DNA of 9,239 bases from Betaproteobacteria bacterium (GTDB lineage: Bacteria > Pseudomonadota > Gammaproteobacteria > Burkholderiales > SG8-39). The notes under the pieces are model-generated. The model searched no databases, was not told the origin of the DNA, and saw only the letters and a list, made by a program, of their open reading frames with translations. Below, piece after piece: positions 1 through 9,239 of the stretch. Position 1 is the first letter of the stretch. Every line of letters begins with the position of its first letter. The position numbers and the translations under genes were made by a program. The stretch spans positions 1 to 9,239 of the forward strand of contig VBCP01000256.1 in NCBI GenBank assembly GCA_005888925.1, read 5' to 3'.

Positions 1-46
1 GCGGTGCCCAGATGACGAACCACACGACGAGCGAGATGAGTTCCAA
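1..46 (-). CDS. Possible start of a small hydrophobic protein, cut by the window edge
   Basis: Read on the minus strand from a TTG codon at 44-46, this frame gives ELISLVVWFVIWAP after the initiator, a strongly hydrophobic run that looks like the start of a transmembrane segment. It would begin 11 nt after the methyltransferase stop, in the same direction, which fits a co-transcribed downstream gene. Only about 15 codons are visible and no clear ribosome binding site precedes the TTG. A competing ATG frame at 54-56 gives a basic, less protein-like sequence. Nothing can be said about function, and this may not be a gene. Confidence 0.25.
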   Translation of the reverse strand, partial: MELISLVVWFVIWAP

Positions 47-57
47 GCCGCTGCATT

Positions 58-888
58 CTAGGCCGCAACACCGGCCGACTGCGGCTTTCGCAGCGTGTAG
101 CGCAGATAGCTGAGCCTGCCGTCGCTGAATTCCTCGAACACCCTGGAGCCGGCAATCGCGGCGAATTCCTTGAAGGTGCCGACCAGGCGCCGGTTTACGG
201 AGCGCTCGATCAGCGCGAGCCTTCGCTCGCTGTCCTCGCGCAATGCGGCGAGGACATTGGACGTGATGTCCTCTTCCTCGAGGATCGCGAGGCCGGCCTG
301 CGTGATCTCCCGGCGCAGGCGTTCTCGCTCGGCGCTGGAACGCAGATCGGCGAGGAGCAGGTAGCCCCCCGGACGAAGCACCCTCCTTGCCTCAAGGAGA
401 AACGCGGGCATCGAAGCGTAGCAATGGGAGGACTCGACGTTGACGGCCGCGTCGAACGACGCGTCGCCGAAGGGCAGAGCTTCCGCATCGCCGTGAACGA
501 ACGATAGCGCTTCGAGGCGGTGGTGCTCCCGGCAGAAGCGGATCGCCTTCGCCGAAAAATCGACGCCGGTCATCCGCCGGGGACGGTGATAGCGCGCAAT
601 GAACGACGAGCCGCCGCCGCGTCCGCATCCCACTTCGAGCACTTCGCGCCCTTCGAGCTCGACCGCGCCAGCGACCCGCTGGTAGAGCTCGATGGCGTGT
701 CGATCGGGCTCCTCCCCGGATTCGAGCGCGAGAGGTTTCTCGCCGGGGTCGAGCGATGCATAGCCGTAGTTCATGAACTGCCAATCGGCCATCCGGTAGC
801 CCGCCAGATATTGGTACCAGCGCCGCCACAGCAATTTCCTGAACCGCGGCGAAAGAGCGGCGAGTCTCGTGGCCAGGCTTATGAGCAT
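58..888 (-). CDS. Class I SAM-dependent methyltransferase (ketide/lipid methyltransferase-like)
   Basis: The 276-residue protein has a Rossmann-fold SAM-binding core. Motif I is EVLEVGCGRGGG at residues 82-93. The acidic residue after strand 2 is D110 in TGVDFS. The acidic loop GDAEALPF lies at 133-140, and RRVLRPGGYLLLADLR at 168-183 is the usual post-motif strand. The pre-core segment DWQFMNYGYA (35-44) resembles mycobacterial phthiotriolone-type methyltransferases and related small-molecule methyltransferases, so an O- or C-methylation of a lipid, polyketide or quinone-like substrate is plausible. The real substrate is unknown. There is no signal peptide. Residues 1-30 form a basic, amphipathic N-terminus that could touch the membrane. 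The ATG at 886-888 is the only good start, but its ribosome binding site is weak. The gene is transcribed away from the signalling operon and is probably functionally unrelated to it. Confidence 0.9.
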   Translation of the reverse strand: MLISLATRLAALSPRFRKLLWRRWYQYLAGYRMADWQFMNYGYASLDPGEKPLALESGEEPDRHAIELYQRVAGAVELEGREVLEVGCGRGGGSSFIARYHRPRRMTGVDFSAKAIRFCREHHRLEALSFVHGDAEALPFGDASFDAAVNVESSHCYASMPAFLLEARRVLRPGGYLLLADLRSSAERERLRREITQAGLAILEEEDITSNVLAALREDSERRLALIERSVNRRLVGTFKEFAAIAGSRVFEEFSDGRLSYLRYTLRKPQSAGVAA

Positions 889-913
889 GGCGATAATGAT
901 CCACTATAGAGCC
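889..913. promoter_or_regulatory. Short divergent intergenic gap, candidate promoter area
   Basis: This is the only divergent gap in the window, just 25 bp between two start codons facing away from each other. It is AT-richer than its surroundings. GATAAT at 892-897 on the plus strand and TATAGT (903-908, minus strand) each resemble a sigma-70 -10 box. No good -35 hexamer was found at 16-18 bp from either, and any such element would lie inside the opposite gene. Because all plus-strand genes to the right abut each other, the operon promoter should be here or inside the start of the methyltransferase gene. This is a positional inference with weak sequence support. Confidence 0.3.
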
Positions 914-1873
914 ATGAGGATCTGCATCTTCGGCGCCGGGGCGGTCGGCGGACACATCGCAGCGAGGCTCGCCGCCGCGGGGAATGATGTTTCGGTGGTC
1001 GCGAGAGGCGCCCATCTGCAGGCCATGCGCAGCCGCGGGCTGAAGCTCCTGCACGGCGATGAGACCATCCTCGGTCGCGTGCGTGCCGCGGAGACGGCGC
1101 GCGAGCTCGGACAGCAGGACGCGGTGTTCGTGACGCTGAAGGCGAATCTGCTGCCGGCGTTCGCCGAGCAGGCGCCGGCGCTGCTCGGATCCGCGACGGC
1201 GGTGGTGTTCGTGCAGAACGGCATTCCCTGGTGGTACGACGCGCGCCTGACCCGCCTCGACCCTGACGGCAGGCTGGCGCGCGCGGTCGCGCCCGAGCGC
1301 ATCGTCGGCGGCGTGGCGTATTCGGCCAACGAGATCGTCGAGCCCGGCGTGATCGAGAACCACGTGCCGGGCAACAACATGATCGTGATCGGGCGCGCGG
1401 ACCGCGCCGAGACGCCGCTCGTGCAGCGCCTGCGCCAGGCGCTCGAGCAGGCGGGGATGTCGTCGCCGCCGCTCGAGGACATCCGCCAGTCGATCTGGAG
1501 CAAGCTCGCGCAGAACCTGTGGACCTCGACGCTTTGCACGCTCACCGGCTGCACGTTGCGCGAGCTGCAGGACTACCCCGAGCTGAAGGCGGTCGCGGCG
1601 CGCGCTACCGAGGAGGCCGGCGCCATCGCGCGCGCCCTTGGCGTGGCGCTCGAGCGGGCGCCGCAGCGCCCGAGCGGCAAGGCCTCCTCCGGCGCGGCGC
1701 ACAAGCCCTCGATGCTGCAGGACTACGAGCGCGGCCGGCCGATGGAGGTCGAGGCGCAGCTCCTGGCGCCGCTCGAGCTCGCGCGCATGGAAAAAGTACA
1801 CACGCCGGTGCTCGATATCGTAGTGCCGCTGGTCGCGGCGAAGGCCGCCGCGAAGGGACTGTTCACGCATTAG
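914..1873 (+). CDS. panE: 2-dehydropantoate 2-reductase (ketopantoate reductase family)
   Basis: The 319-residue protein matches the ApbA/PanE family, which reduces ketopantoate to pantoate with NADPH in the cytosol on the way to pantothenate and coenzyme A. The dinucleotide-binding GAGAVGG is at residues 7-13. VTLKA (73-77) and VQNG with N102 are the conserved nucleotide and substrate segments. K197 in IWSKLAQN matches the catalytic lysine. KPSMLQDYERGRPMEVE (264-280) matches the C-terminal substrate loop, with E278 at the usual glutamate position. Length is slightly above the common ~300. The ATG at 914 puts the Rossmann strand at the very N-terminus; the upstream in-frame GTG at 869 would add 15 residues overlapping the divergent gene. 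Family members with other 2-keto-acid substrates exist, so panE is likely but not proven. The stop lies 1 nt before the kinase ATG, suggesting it leads the operon. Confidence 0.88.
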   Translation: MRICIFGAGAVGGHIAARLAAAGNDVSVVARGAHLQAMRSRGLKLLHGDETILGRVRAAETARELGQQDAVFVTLKANLLPAFAEQAPALLGSATAVVFVQNGIPWWYDARLTRLDPDGRLARAVAPERIVGGVAYSANEIVEPGVIENHVPGNNMIVIGRADRAETPLVQRLRQALEQAGMSSPPLEDIRQSIWSKLAQNLWTSTLCTLTGCTLRELQDYPELKAVAARATEEAGAIARALGVALERAPQRPSGKASSGAAHKPSMLQDYERGRPMEVEAQLLAPLELARMEKVHTPVLDIVVPLVAAKAAAKGLFTH

Positions 1874-1874
1874 A

Positions 1875-4591
<2,717 letters not shown>

Positions 4592-4595
<4 letters not shown>

Positions 4596-5038
4596 CCGAC
4601 GGACGCTCCCCCATCGAGATCCTGCTCGTCGAGGACAACCCGGGCGACGAGCGCCTGACGCGCGAAGCGCTGAAGGAAGGCAAGGTCTACCACAAGCTGC
4701 ACTGGGCGAAGGACGGCGTCGAGGCGATGGACTTCCTGTACCGCCGCGGCAAATGGCGCGACGCGCCGCGTCCCGACATCATCCTGCTCGACCTCAACCT
4801 GCCGAAGAAGGACGGCCGCGAAGTGCTGCAGGACATCAAGTCCGACGAAACGCTGAAGCGCATCCCGGTCGTCGTGCTCACCACCTCCAAGGCGGAGGAG
4901 GACGTGCTGCGCACCTACAACCTGCACGCCAACTGCTACGTGACCAAGCCCGTGGATCTCGAGAAGTTCATCGTCGTGGTGCGCTCGATCGACGTGTTCT
5001 GGCTGACCGTTGTCACTCTCCCTCCAAACGGTCACTAG
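4592..5038 (+). CDS. Single-domain response regulator (Rcp1/CheY-like)
   Basis: The 148-residue protein is a lone receiver domain with no output domain. The acidic pair is E14/D15 in LLVEDNPGDE, the phospho-acceptor is D67 in IILLDLNLPKKDG, the switch threonine is T97 in VVVLTTSKAEED, and the lysine is K119 in YVTKPVD. The EDNPGD opening, the LTTSKAEED loop and the C-terminal DVFWLTVVTLP tail are hallmarks of the Rcp1 subfamily, whose members take phosphate from phytochrome-type kinases. It overlaps the kinase stop by 4 nt (ATGA), which strongly implies that the upstream kinase is its partner. With no output domain, it may act by protein-protein contact, as a phosphate sink, or as a relay to the two following REC-containing enzymes. 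Those roles are inferred. Confidence 0.93.
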
Positions 5039-5039
5039 C

Positions 5040-6743
5040 ATGCATAACGTCCTCCTCATCGAGGACAACCCCGGCGATGCTCGCCTGATCCGCGAGATGA
5101 TCGCCGAGGACCCGCGCGCACCCTTCACGGTGCATTTCGCGGACCGGCTGGCGAAGGGCCTCGAGCATCTGTCGGCGGGCGAGACCGCGCTCGTGATCCT
5201 GGATCTCTCGCTGCCCGACAGTTTCGGCCTCGACACGTTCACCAAGGTCTACACGCATGCGCCGGCGGTGCCGATCATCGTGCTCACCGGCAACGACGAC
5301 GATGCGCTCGCGCTCTCGGCGGTGAAGGGCGGCGCGCAGGACTATCTCGTCAAGAGCCGCCTGGACCGCGAGCTGCTGCTCCGCTCGATGCACTATTCGA
5401 TCGAGCGCAAGCGCTACCAGGTGCAGCTCGAGCACCAGGCGAACTACGACGCGCTCACCGGGCTGCCCAACCGCAACCTGCTGCACGATCGCCTGCGCCA
5501 GACCGTGTACTCGCAGAGGAACCCGCGCAACATCGCCGTCGTGTTCATGGATCTCGATCACTTCAAGTTCGTCAACGACTCACTGGGTCATTCCACCGGC
5601 GACAAGCTCTTGAAAGCGATGGGCGATCGCCTGCGCTCGGTGCTGCGCGAGGGCGACACCGTTGGGCGCGTCGGCGGCGACGAGTTCGTGCTGATCCTGA
5701 ACGACCAGTCGAACGAGGAAGTGATCTTCCGCGCCATGCAGCGCATCACCGCCAAGGTGGCCGAGCCGATCATGCTCGACGGCAAGGAGCTCTACGTCAC
5801 CTGCAGCGCGGGCATCAGCCTCTACCCGCAGGACGGGCGCGACGTCGACACGCTGCTGAAAAACGCGGACGCGGCGATGTACCGCGCGAAGGAGCATGGG
5901 CGCTCGAACTTCCAGTTCTATACGTCGGAGATGAACGAACGCGTCAACGATCGCCTTGCGCTCGAGCACGCGCTGCGCCGCGCGCTCGAGCGCAAGGAGT
6001 TCATGCTGCATTACCAGCAGAAGGTCGATCTGCGCACGGGATCGATCATCGGCGCCGAGGCGCTGGTGCGCTGGAGCCATCCCGAATGGGGCCTGGTGCG
6101 CCCGGCGCGCTTCATCCCGATCGCCGAGGAGACCGGCCTCATCGTGCAGCTCGGCGAATGGGTGATCCACGAGGCGGCGCGCCAGACGCGCGACTGGCTC
6201 GACGCCGGTCTCAAGCCCGGCGTCGTCTCGGTGAACCTCTCGGCGCGCCAGTTCCGCGCCGACGGCCTGGTGCTCGCCGTGTCGCGCATCCTGCAGGAGA
6301 CCGGCCTCGATCCGGCGCAGCTCGAGGTCGAGCTGACCGAGAGCATGGTCATGCACAACGTCGAGGCGGCGATCGCGACGCTGCAGGGGCTGAAATCACT
6401 CGGCATCAGCCTGTCGGTGGATGATTTCGGCACCGGCTATTCCAGTCTCTCGTACTTGAAGGACCTGCCGATCGACGCGCTGAAGATCGACCGCTCCTTC
6501 GTGCGCGACATCAGGAGCGGCTCGGAGGCCGAGGACGGCATCCTCGCCCAGGCGATCATCTCGCTCGGCCATGCGCTGCACCTGAAGGTGATCGCCGAAG
6601 GCGTCGAGACCGACGCCCAGCTGCATTTTCTCAAGCGCCACGGCTGCGACCAGGTGCAGGGCTTCCTGTACGGCGAGCCGGTGCCGCCCGAGCAATTCGC
6701 GCAGCTCCTGGAGCGCGCCAAACGAAGAGGGAAACGCGCATGA
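5040..6743 (+). CDS. REC-GGDEF-EAL cyclic-di-GMP synthase/phosphodiesterase
   Basis: The 567-residue protein has three domains. The receiver (1-120) has E8/D9, phospho-acceptor D55 in LVILDLSLPD, T83 and K105. The GGDEF domain (about 133-295) carries an intact RVGGDEF (210-216) and the inhibitory I-site R203-E-G-D206 five residues before it, so synthesis of cyclic-di-GMP with product inhibition is expected. The EAL domain (about 305-560) keeps EALVRW (E340), N399 in SVNLS, E434 in ELTES, D461/D462 in VDDFGTGYSSL, K482 in LKIDRSF, E520 in IAEGVET and the QGFLYG end, so hydrolysis to pGpG is also expected. No residue loss marks one activity as dead; phosphorylation of the receiver may set the balance. 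No membrane segment is seen. The ATG at 5040 begins the receiver 1 nt after the previous stop. An in-frame TTG at 5010 would add ten residues overlapping the preceding gene and is less likely. Confidence 0.93.
   Translation: MHNVLLIEDNPGDARLIREMIAEDPRAPFTVHFADRLAKGLEHLSAGETALVILDLSLPDSFGLDTFTKVYTHAPAVPIIVLTGNDDDALALSAVKGGAQDYLVKSRLDRELLLRSMHYSIERKRYQVQLEHQANYDALTGLPNRNLLHDRLRQTVYSQRNPRNIAVVFMDLDHFKFVNDSLGHSTGDKLLKAMGDRLRSVLREGDTVGRVGGDEFVLILNDQSNEEVIFRAMQRITAKVAEPIMLDGKELYVTCSAGISLYPQDGRDVDTLLKNADAAMYRAKEHGRSNFQFYTSEMNERVNDRLALEHALRRALERKEFMLHYQQKVDLRTGSIIGAEALVRWSHPEWGLVRPARFIPIAEETGLIVQLGEWVIHEAARQTRDWLDAGLKPGVVSVNLSARQFRADGLVLAVSRILQETGLDPAQLEVELTESMVMHNVEAAIATLQGLKSLGISLSVDDFGTGYSSLSYLKDLPIDALKIDRSFVRDIRSGSEAEDGILAQAIISLGHALHLKVIAEGVETDAQLHFLKRHGCDQVQGFLYGEPVPPEQFAQLLERAKRRGKRA
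6723..6732 (+). promoter_or_regulatory. Ribosome binding site for the solute-binding protein
   Basis: CGAAGAGGGA occurs here within the last codons of the GGDEF-EAL gene, 7 nt before the ATG at 6740. It is the same decamer as the one before the response regulator, also at an ATGA overlap. It supports the 6740 start. Confidence 0.7.
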
Positions 6744-7462
6744 GGCGCTTCGCTTTCATCCTGCTACTGCTTCCCATGGCGCTGGGCGCGCAGGAACTGC
6801 GCGTGCTCTCGGGCGGCGCGGCCAAGTCGCTGGTGGATCCGCTCGCCGCATCGTTCCGCGGCGGCGTGGTGAGAGTCGACTATCAGCCGATGGGCCGCCT
6901 GGTGAAGAGCTTGGAGGAGGGCGCCGAGGTCGACATGGTGATCGTGACCGAGGAAACGCTGCCCGGCCTCGAGCGCCAGCGGCGCGTCGAGCGCGGCGCA
7001 AAGCCGATCGCGCGCGTCGGCATCGGCGTTGCGGTGAACGAGAAGGCGCCGTCGCCCGATATCTCGACGGTAGAAAATTTCAAGAAAGCTCTGCTCGCCG
7101 CCAAGTCGGTCGTCTACATCGACCCGAAGGTCGGCACGAGCGGCAAGCACGTCGCCGAGGTGCTGCAGCGCCTGGGCATCGCGGAACAAGTGAACGCCAA
7201 GGCGAAGCTCGGCCAGGGCGGCTACATCGTCGAGCCCGTCGGGCGCGGCGAGATCGAGCTGGGCATCCACCAGATCAGCGAGATCCTGCCGGTGAAGGGC
7301 GTGAAGCTCGTCGGCGAGCTGCCGCGGGAGCTGCAGAAGTACACGGTATACGTGGCGGTGCCGGTCAAGCCGTCGCGCGCCGTGCTCGACTTCATCGACC
7401 ACCTCACGGGGCCGCAGGCGCGCGAGCGTCTCGCCCAGGCCGGCTACACGGCTCCGGAATAG
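6740..7462 (+). CDS. Secreted ModA-like solute-binding protein, orphan
   Basis: The 240-residue protein starts with a clear signal peptide: MRR, a hydrophobic core FAFILLLLPMALG, and a likely cleavage after A18 or the preceding Ala-Xaa-Ala-like LGA. The mature chain begins ELRVLSGGAAKSL, matching the first strand and ligand loop of the molybdate-type (SBP_bac_11) binding fold. Further family features are GAEVDMVIVTEE (61-72), the hinge-proximal VVYIDPKVGTSGKH (124-137) and a C-terminal LDFIDHLTGPQARERL (216-231). It should sit in the periplasm and bind a small oxyanion or other ligand. Canonical ModA serine positions are not clearly preserved, so molybdate is only a guess. No permease or ATPase gene lies beside it. 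It overlaps the GGDEF-EAL stop by 4 nt (ATGA) and lies 8 nt before the HD-GYP gene, so it is made with signalling proteins. It may sense an external cue, or supply an unlinked transporter. Confidence 0.85.
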   Translation: MRRFAFILLLLPMALGAQELRVLSGGAAKSLVDPLAASFRGGVVRVDYQPMGRLVKSLEEGAEVDMVIVTEETLPGLERQRRVERGAKPIARVGIGVAVNEKAPSPDISTVENFKKALLAAKSVVYIDPKVGTSGKHVAEVLQRLGIAEQVNAKAKLGQGGYIVEPVGRGEIELGIHQISEILPVKGVKLVGELPRELQKYTVYVAVPVKPSRAVLDFIDHLTGPQARERLAQAGYTAPE

Positions 7463-7470
7463 ATGCGCGA

Positions 7471-8688
7471 GTGAGCGCCAAACAACGCCCTCGCATCCTC
7501 GCCGTCGACGACGCCACCGACCTGCTCGCACTCATGGCCAAGGCGCTGGGCCCGGACTACGAAGTGGACACCGCAGCCGATCCGGGCACGGCGATCGAAA
7601 AAGCCTTCGCCGACCCCCATCCGGACCTGATCCTGCTCGACATCGAGATGCCCGAGGTGTCGGGCTTCGAGGTGTGCCGGGCGCTCAAAGGCGAAGCGCT
7701 CACCGCGGACATCCCGGTCATCTTTCTCACCGGCAAGGCCGACGCGCAGGCGCAGGTCGAGGGCCTGCAGATGGGCGCGGTCGATTACGTGATGAAGCCG
7801 ATCAACGCCGCGGTGCTGCGCACCCGCGTGCGCATGCACCTTGCGCTGAAGAACCAGCGCCAGGAGCTCGAGCGGATGGTGGCCGAGCGTACCGTGCAGC
7901 TCGAGCACACCCGCGCGGAGCTGATCAAGCGCCTTTCGCGCGCCATGGAATTCCACGAGAGCGCCGCGGTCGGCAATCGCGTGGTGCGGCTGGGGCATTA
8001 CGCCAAGCTCTTGGCGCAGGCCGCCGGGGTCAAGCCCGAGATCGCCGAGATGATGATGAAGGCCGCGCCGCTGCACGACGTCGGCAAGCTCGGCGTGCCG
8101 GCCGAGATCCTGCGCAAGAACGAGAAGCTCTCGGCGCCCGACTGGGAGCGCGTCAAGCGCCACCCGACGCTCGGTGCCGAGATCATCGGCGAGCACGACG
8201 ATCCGCTGCTCAAGCTCGCGCGCCAGCTCGCGCTCACGCACCACGAGCACTGGGACGGCTCGGGCTATCCGCAGGGACTGAAGGGCGAGGCGATACCTTG
8301 GGGCGGGCGCGCCATGGCGATCATCGATGCCTTCGAGTCGATGACCACCACGCAGTTCTTCCGCGACGCCATGCCGGTCGATCAGGCGAGCGCCGAGATC
8401 GTCGCTGCCGCCGGCAAGAAGTTCGATCCGAAGCTGATCGAAGCGTTCAAGAAGGCGCTGCCGGTGATGAAGAAGGTGCGCGAAAGCTACTCGGACGCGC
8501 TCGGCGACATGGTCAACCTGGATTTCGCACCCAAGGCGCAGGCACCGGCTCCGGGAGCGGCGCCCGCGGCTGCAGCGGCTGCCACGGCGCGGGCGAAACC
8601 CGCGGCAGCCAAGCCCGCGCCGCCGCGCAAGCCGGCGGTCGACGTCGCCGCCCTGGCGAGGGCCGCCGCGGCGAAGGCGAAGAAATGA
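7471..8688 (+). CDS. REC-HD-GYP protein, candidate cyclic-di-GMP phosphodiesterase with altered site
   Basis: The 405-residue protein has a receiver (1-125) with D13/D14, phospho-acceptor D57 in LILLDIEMPEVSG, T87 and K109 in VMKP. A coiled linker (about 126-155) joins it to an HD-GYP domain (about 156-335). The HD motif is PLHDVGK (H202, D203, K206), followed by H231, HHEHWDGSGYP (257-266) and D286. HD-GYP enzymes hydrolyse cyclic-di-GMP, often to GMP. Two differences from the usual family pattern stand out. Where ETGNH is expected before the HD helix the protein reads AVGNR (166-170), losing a Glu and a His ligand. The DxxDALTxxRPYK-like segment reads DAFESMTTTQFF. Catalysis may be altered or lost. 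A disordered Ala/Pro/Lys-rich tail spans 354-405. The start is a GTG at 7471; the ATG at 7463 is out of frame and stops after three codons. Confidence 0.9.
   Translation: MSAKQRPRILAVDDATDLLALMAKALGPDYEVDTAADPGTAIEKAFADPHPDLILLDIEMPEVSGFEVCRALKGEALTADIPVIFLTGKADAQAQVEGLQMGAVDYVMKPINAAVLRTRVRMHLALKNQRQELERMVAERTVQLEHTRAELIKRLSRAMEFHESAAVGNRVVRLGHYAKLLAQAAGVKPEIAEMMMKAAPLHDVGKLGVPAEILRKNEKLSAPDWERVKRHPTLGAEIIGEHDDPLLKLARQLALTHHEHWDGSGYPQGLKGEAIPWGGRAMAIIDAFESMTTTQFFRDAMPVDQASAEIVAAAGKKFDPKLIEAFKKALPVMKKVRESYSDALGDMVNLDFAPKAQAPAPGAAPAAAAAATARAKPAAAKPAPPRKPAVDVAALARAAAAKAKK
8530..8685 (+). other. Low-complexity Ala/Pro/Lys tail of the HD-GYP protein
   Basis: This stretch codes for residues 354-405, made almost wholly of Ala, Pro, Lys and Arg, including runs such as PAAAAAATARAKPAAAKP. 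It follows the folded HD-GYP domain and is absent from typical family members. It resembles basic, flexible histone H1-like tails and could bind nucleic acid, a membrane or a partner protein; the role is unknown. Confidence 0.75.
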
Positions 8689-9239
8689 GCAAGCTCTACG
8701 ATCAGCTGCAGAACGCCGAGCGCGAGCGCATCGAGCGCGAGAAATCCGGCGAGCAGGTGGCGAGCGCGCGCGTCGCCGAGGAGAAGCGCGGCCTCGATCT
8801 CGCGCGCGAGCGCCAGGCGTCCGAGGTCGAGCTGCGGCGCATGGCGCATGCGCGCGCCGAGGCCGAAGCCAAGGCGGCGCGCCTGGTGGCCGAGCGCGAG
8901 CGCGCCGAAGCGCAGGCGCTCGCCGAGGCGAAGAGCCGCGAGGAGGCGGAGAAAAAGGCCGCGGCGCTCGCCGAGCAGCGAAGGCAAAAGGAAGAGGAAG
9001 CGGCGGCGCACGCGCGCGAACGCGCCGAGGCGCAGGTGCAGGCGGGCGCGGCGATGCGCGAACGCGCGGCGGCGGAAGAGCAGGCGCGCCGCGCGGTGCG
9101 CGAGCGCGTGCAGGCCGAGGCTCGCGGGCTCGAGGCGGCGCGCGACAAGAGGGCCGCCGAGGAGAAGCTGCGGCGCGAGGCCGAGGAGAAGGTCGCCGCG
9201 GAAGCCGAGGCCGGGCGCCTCGCGCGCGAGCGCGCCGAG
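8685..9239 (+). CDS. Long charged helical (coiled-coil) protein, C-terminus beyond window
   Basis: The frame opens with an ATG overlapping the HD-GYP stop (ATGA) and stays open for 185 codons to the window end, so the gene is partial. The N-terminus MSKLYDQLQNAERER resembles the short SxxYDALxxAExER opening found on some bacterial ATPase or polysaccharide-export-associated proteins; this is a memory-based resemblance only. From about residue 10 the chain is almost entirely Ala, Glu, Arg, Lys and Gln without proline, which predicts one long helix or coiled coil. RER-containing blocks recur: RERQASE at 41, RERAEAQ at 71 and again at 111, and RERAE at 181. There is no signal peptide or membrane segment, which argues against a TolA-like envelope protein. 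A folded C-terminal domain, if any, lies outside the window. Function is not assigned. The ATGA coupling suggests it works with the HD-GYP protein. Confidence 0.75.
   Translation, partial: MSKLYDQLQNAERERIEREKSGEQVASARVAEEKRGLDLARERQASEVELRRMAHARAEAEAKAARLVAERERAEAQALAEAKSREEAEKKAAALAEQRRQKEEEAAAHARERAEAQVQAGAAMRERAAAEEQARRAVRERVQAEARGLEAARDKRAAEEKLRREAEEKVAAEAEAGRLARERAE

Noticed and set aside
869..913. Upstream GTG start for the reductase
   Set aside because: It would put 15 extra residues ahead of the nucleotide-binding strand and overlap the divergent gene's start; the ATG at 914 fits the family.
5010..5039. Upstream TTG start for the REC-GGDEF-EAL protein
   Set aside because: It would add ten residues not expected before a receiver strand and overlap the previous gene by 29 nt; the ATG at 5040 fits the family start.
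8690..9239. GCG/GAG-rich repetitive DNA near the right edge as a non-coding repeat array
   Set aside because: The reading frame stays open for 185 codons from an ATG coupled to the previous gene, and the repetition follows the Ala/Glu/Arg coiled-coil composition rather than a fixed DNA unit.

Overview
The window is very GC-rich, gene-dense bacterial DNA with almost no intergenic space. Codons end mostly in G or C, and genes are joined by ATGA overlaps or 1-8 nt gaps. Protein styles (a multi-PAS kinase, a REC-GGDEF-EAL protein, a REC-HD-GYP protein, and an orphan ModA-like binding protein) point to a proteobacterium, most likely a betaproteobacterium. That assignment is an inference from family resemblance, not from a marker gene. 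No RNA genes, CRISPR arrays, insertion sequences or integration sites were seen.

Layout. On the minus strand at the left edge lies a class I SAM-dependent methyltransferase (58-888), possibly followed downstream by the first codons of a hydrophobic protein that runs off the window (1-46). After a 25-bp divergent gap, seven plus-strand genes follow head to tail to the right edge: a 2-dehydropantoate 2-reductase (914-1873), a soluble histidine kinase with five PAS domains (1875-4595), a single-domain Rcp1-like response regulator (4592-5038), a REC-GGDEF-EAL cyclic-di-GMP enzyme (5040-6743), a secreted ModA-like solute-binding protein (6740-7462), a REC-HD-GYP protein (7471-8688), and a long charged helical protein cut by the window end (8685 to beyond 9239). 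Junctions along this run are +1, -4, +1, -4, +8 and -4 nt, which suggests one transcript with translational coupling.

How the genes may work together. One cytosolic kinase sits beside three receiver domains: one free-standing, one on a GGDEF-EAL enzyme, and one on an HD-GYP domain. The simplest reading is that the kinase adjusts cyclic-di-GMP through phosphorylation of several receivers. The GGDEF, I-site and EAL motifs all look intact. The HD-GYP domain keeps its HD and GYP cores but lacks two usual ligand residues in its first helix, so its activity is less certain. The secreted binding protein has no permease or ATPase genes beside it and may be a sensory or accessory part; this is inference. 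The reductase is metabolic and probably only shares the transcript.

The most distinctive points are the orphan binding protein coupled between two cyclic-di-GMP genes, the altered HD-GYP site, the tandemly duplicated PAS module inside the kinase, and the unidentified coiled-coil protein coupled to the HD-GYP gene. Each component belongs to a known family; what may be new is the combination.
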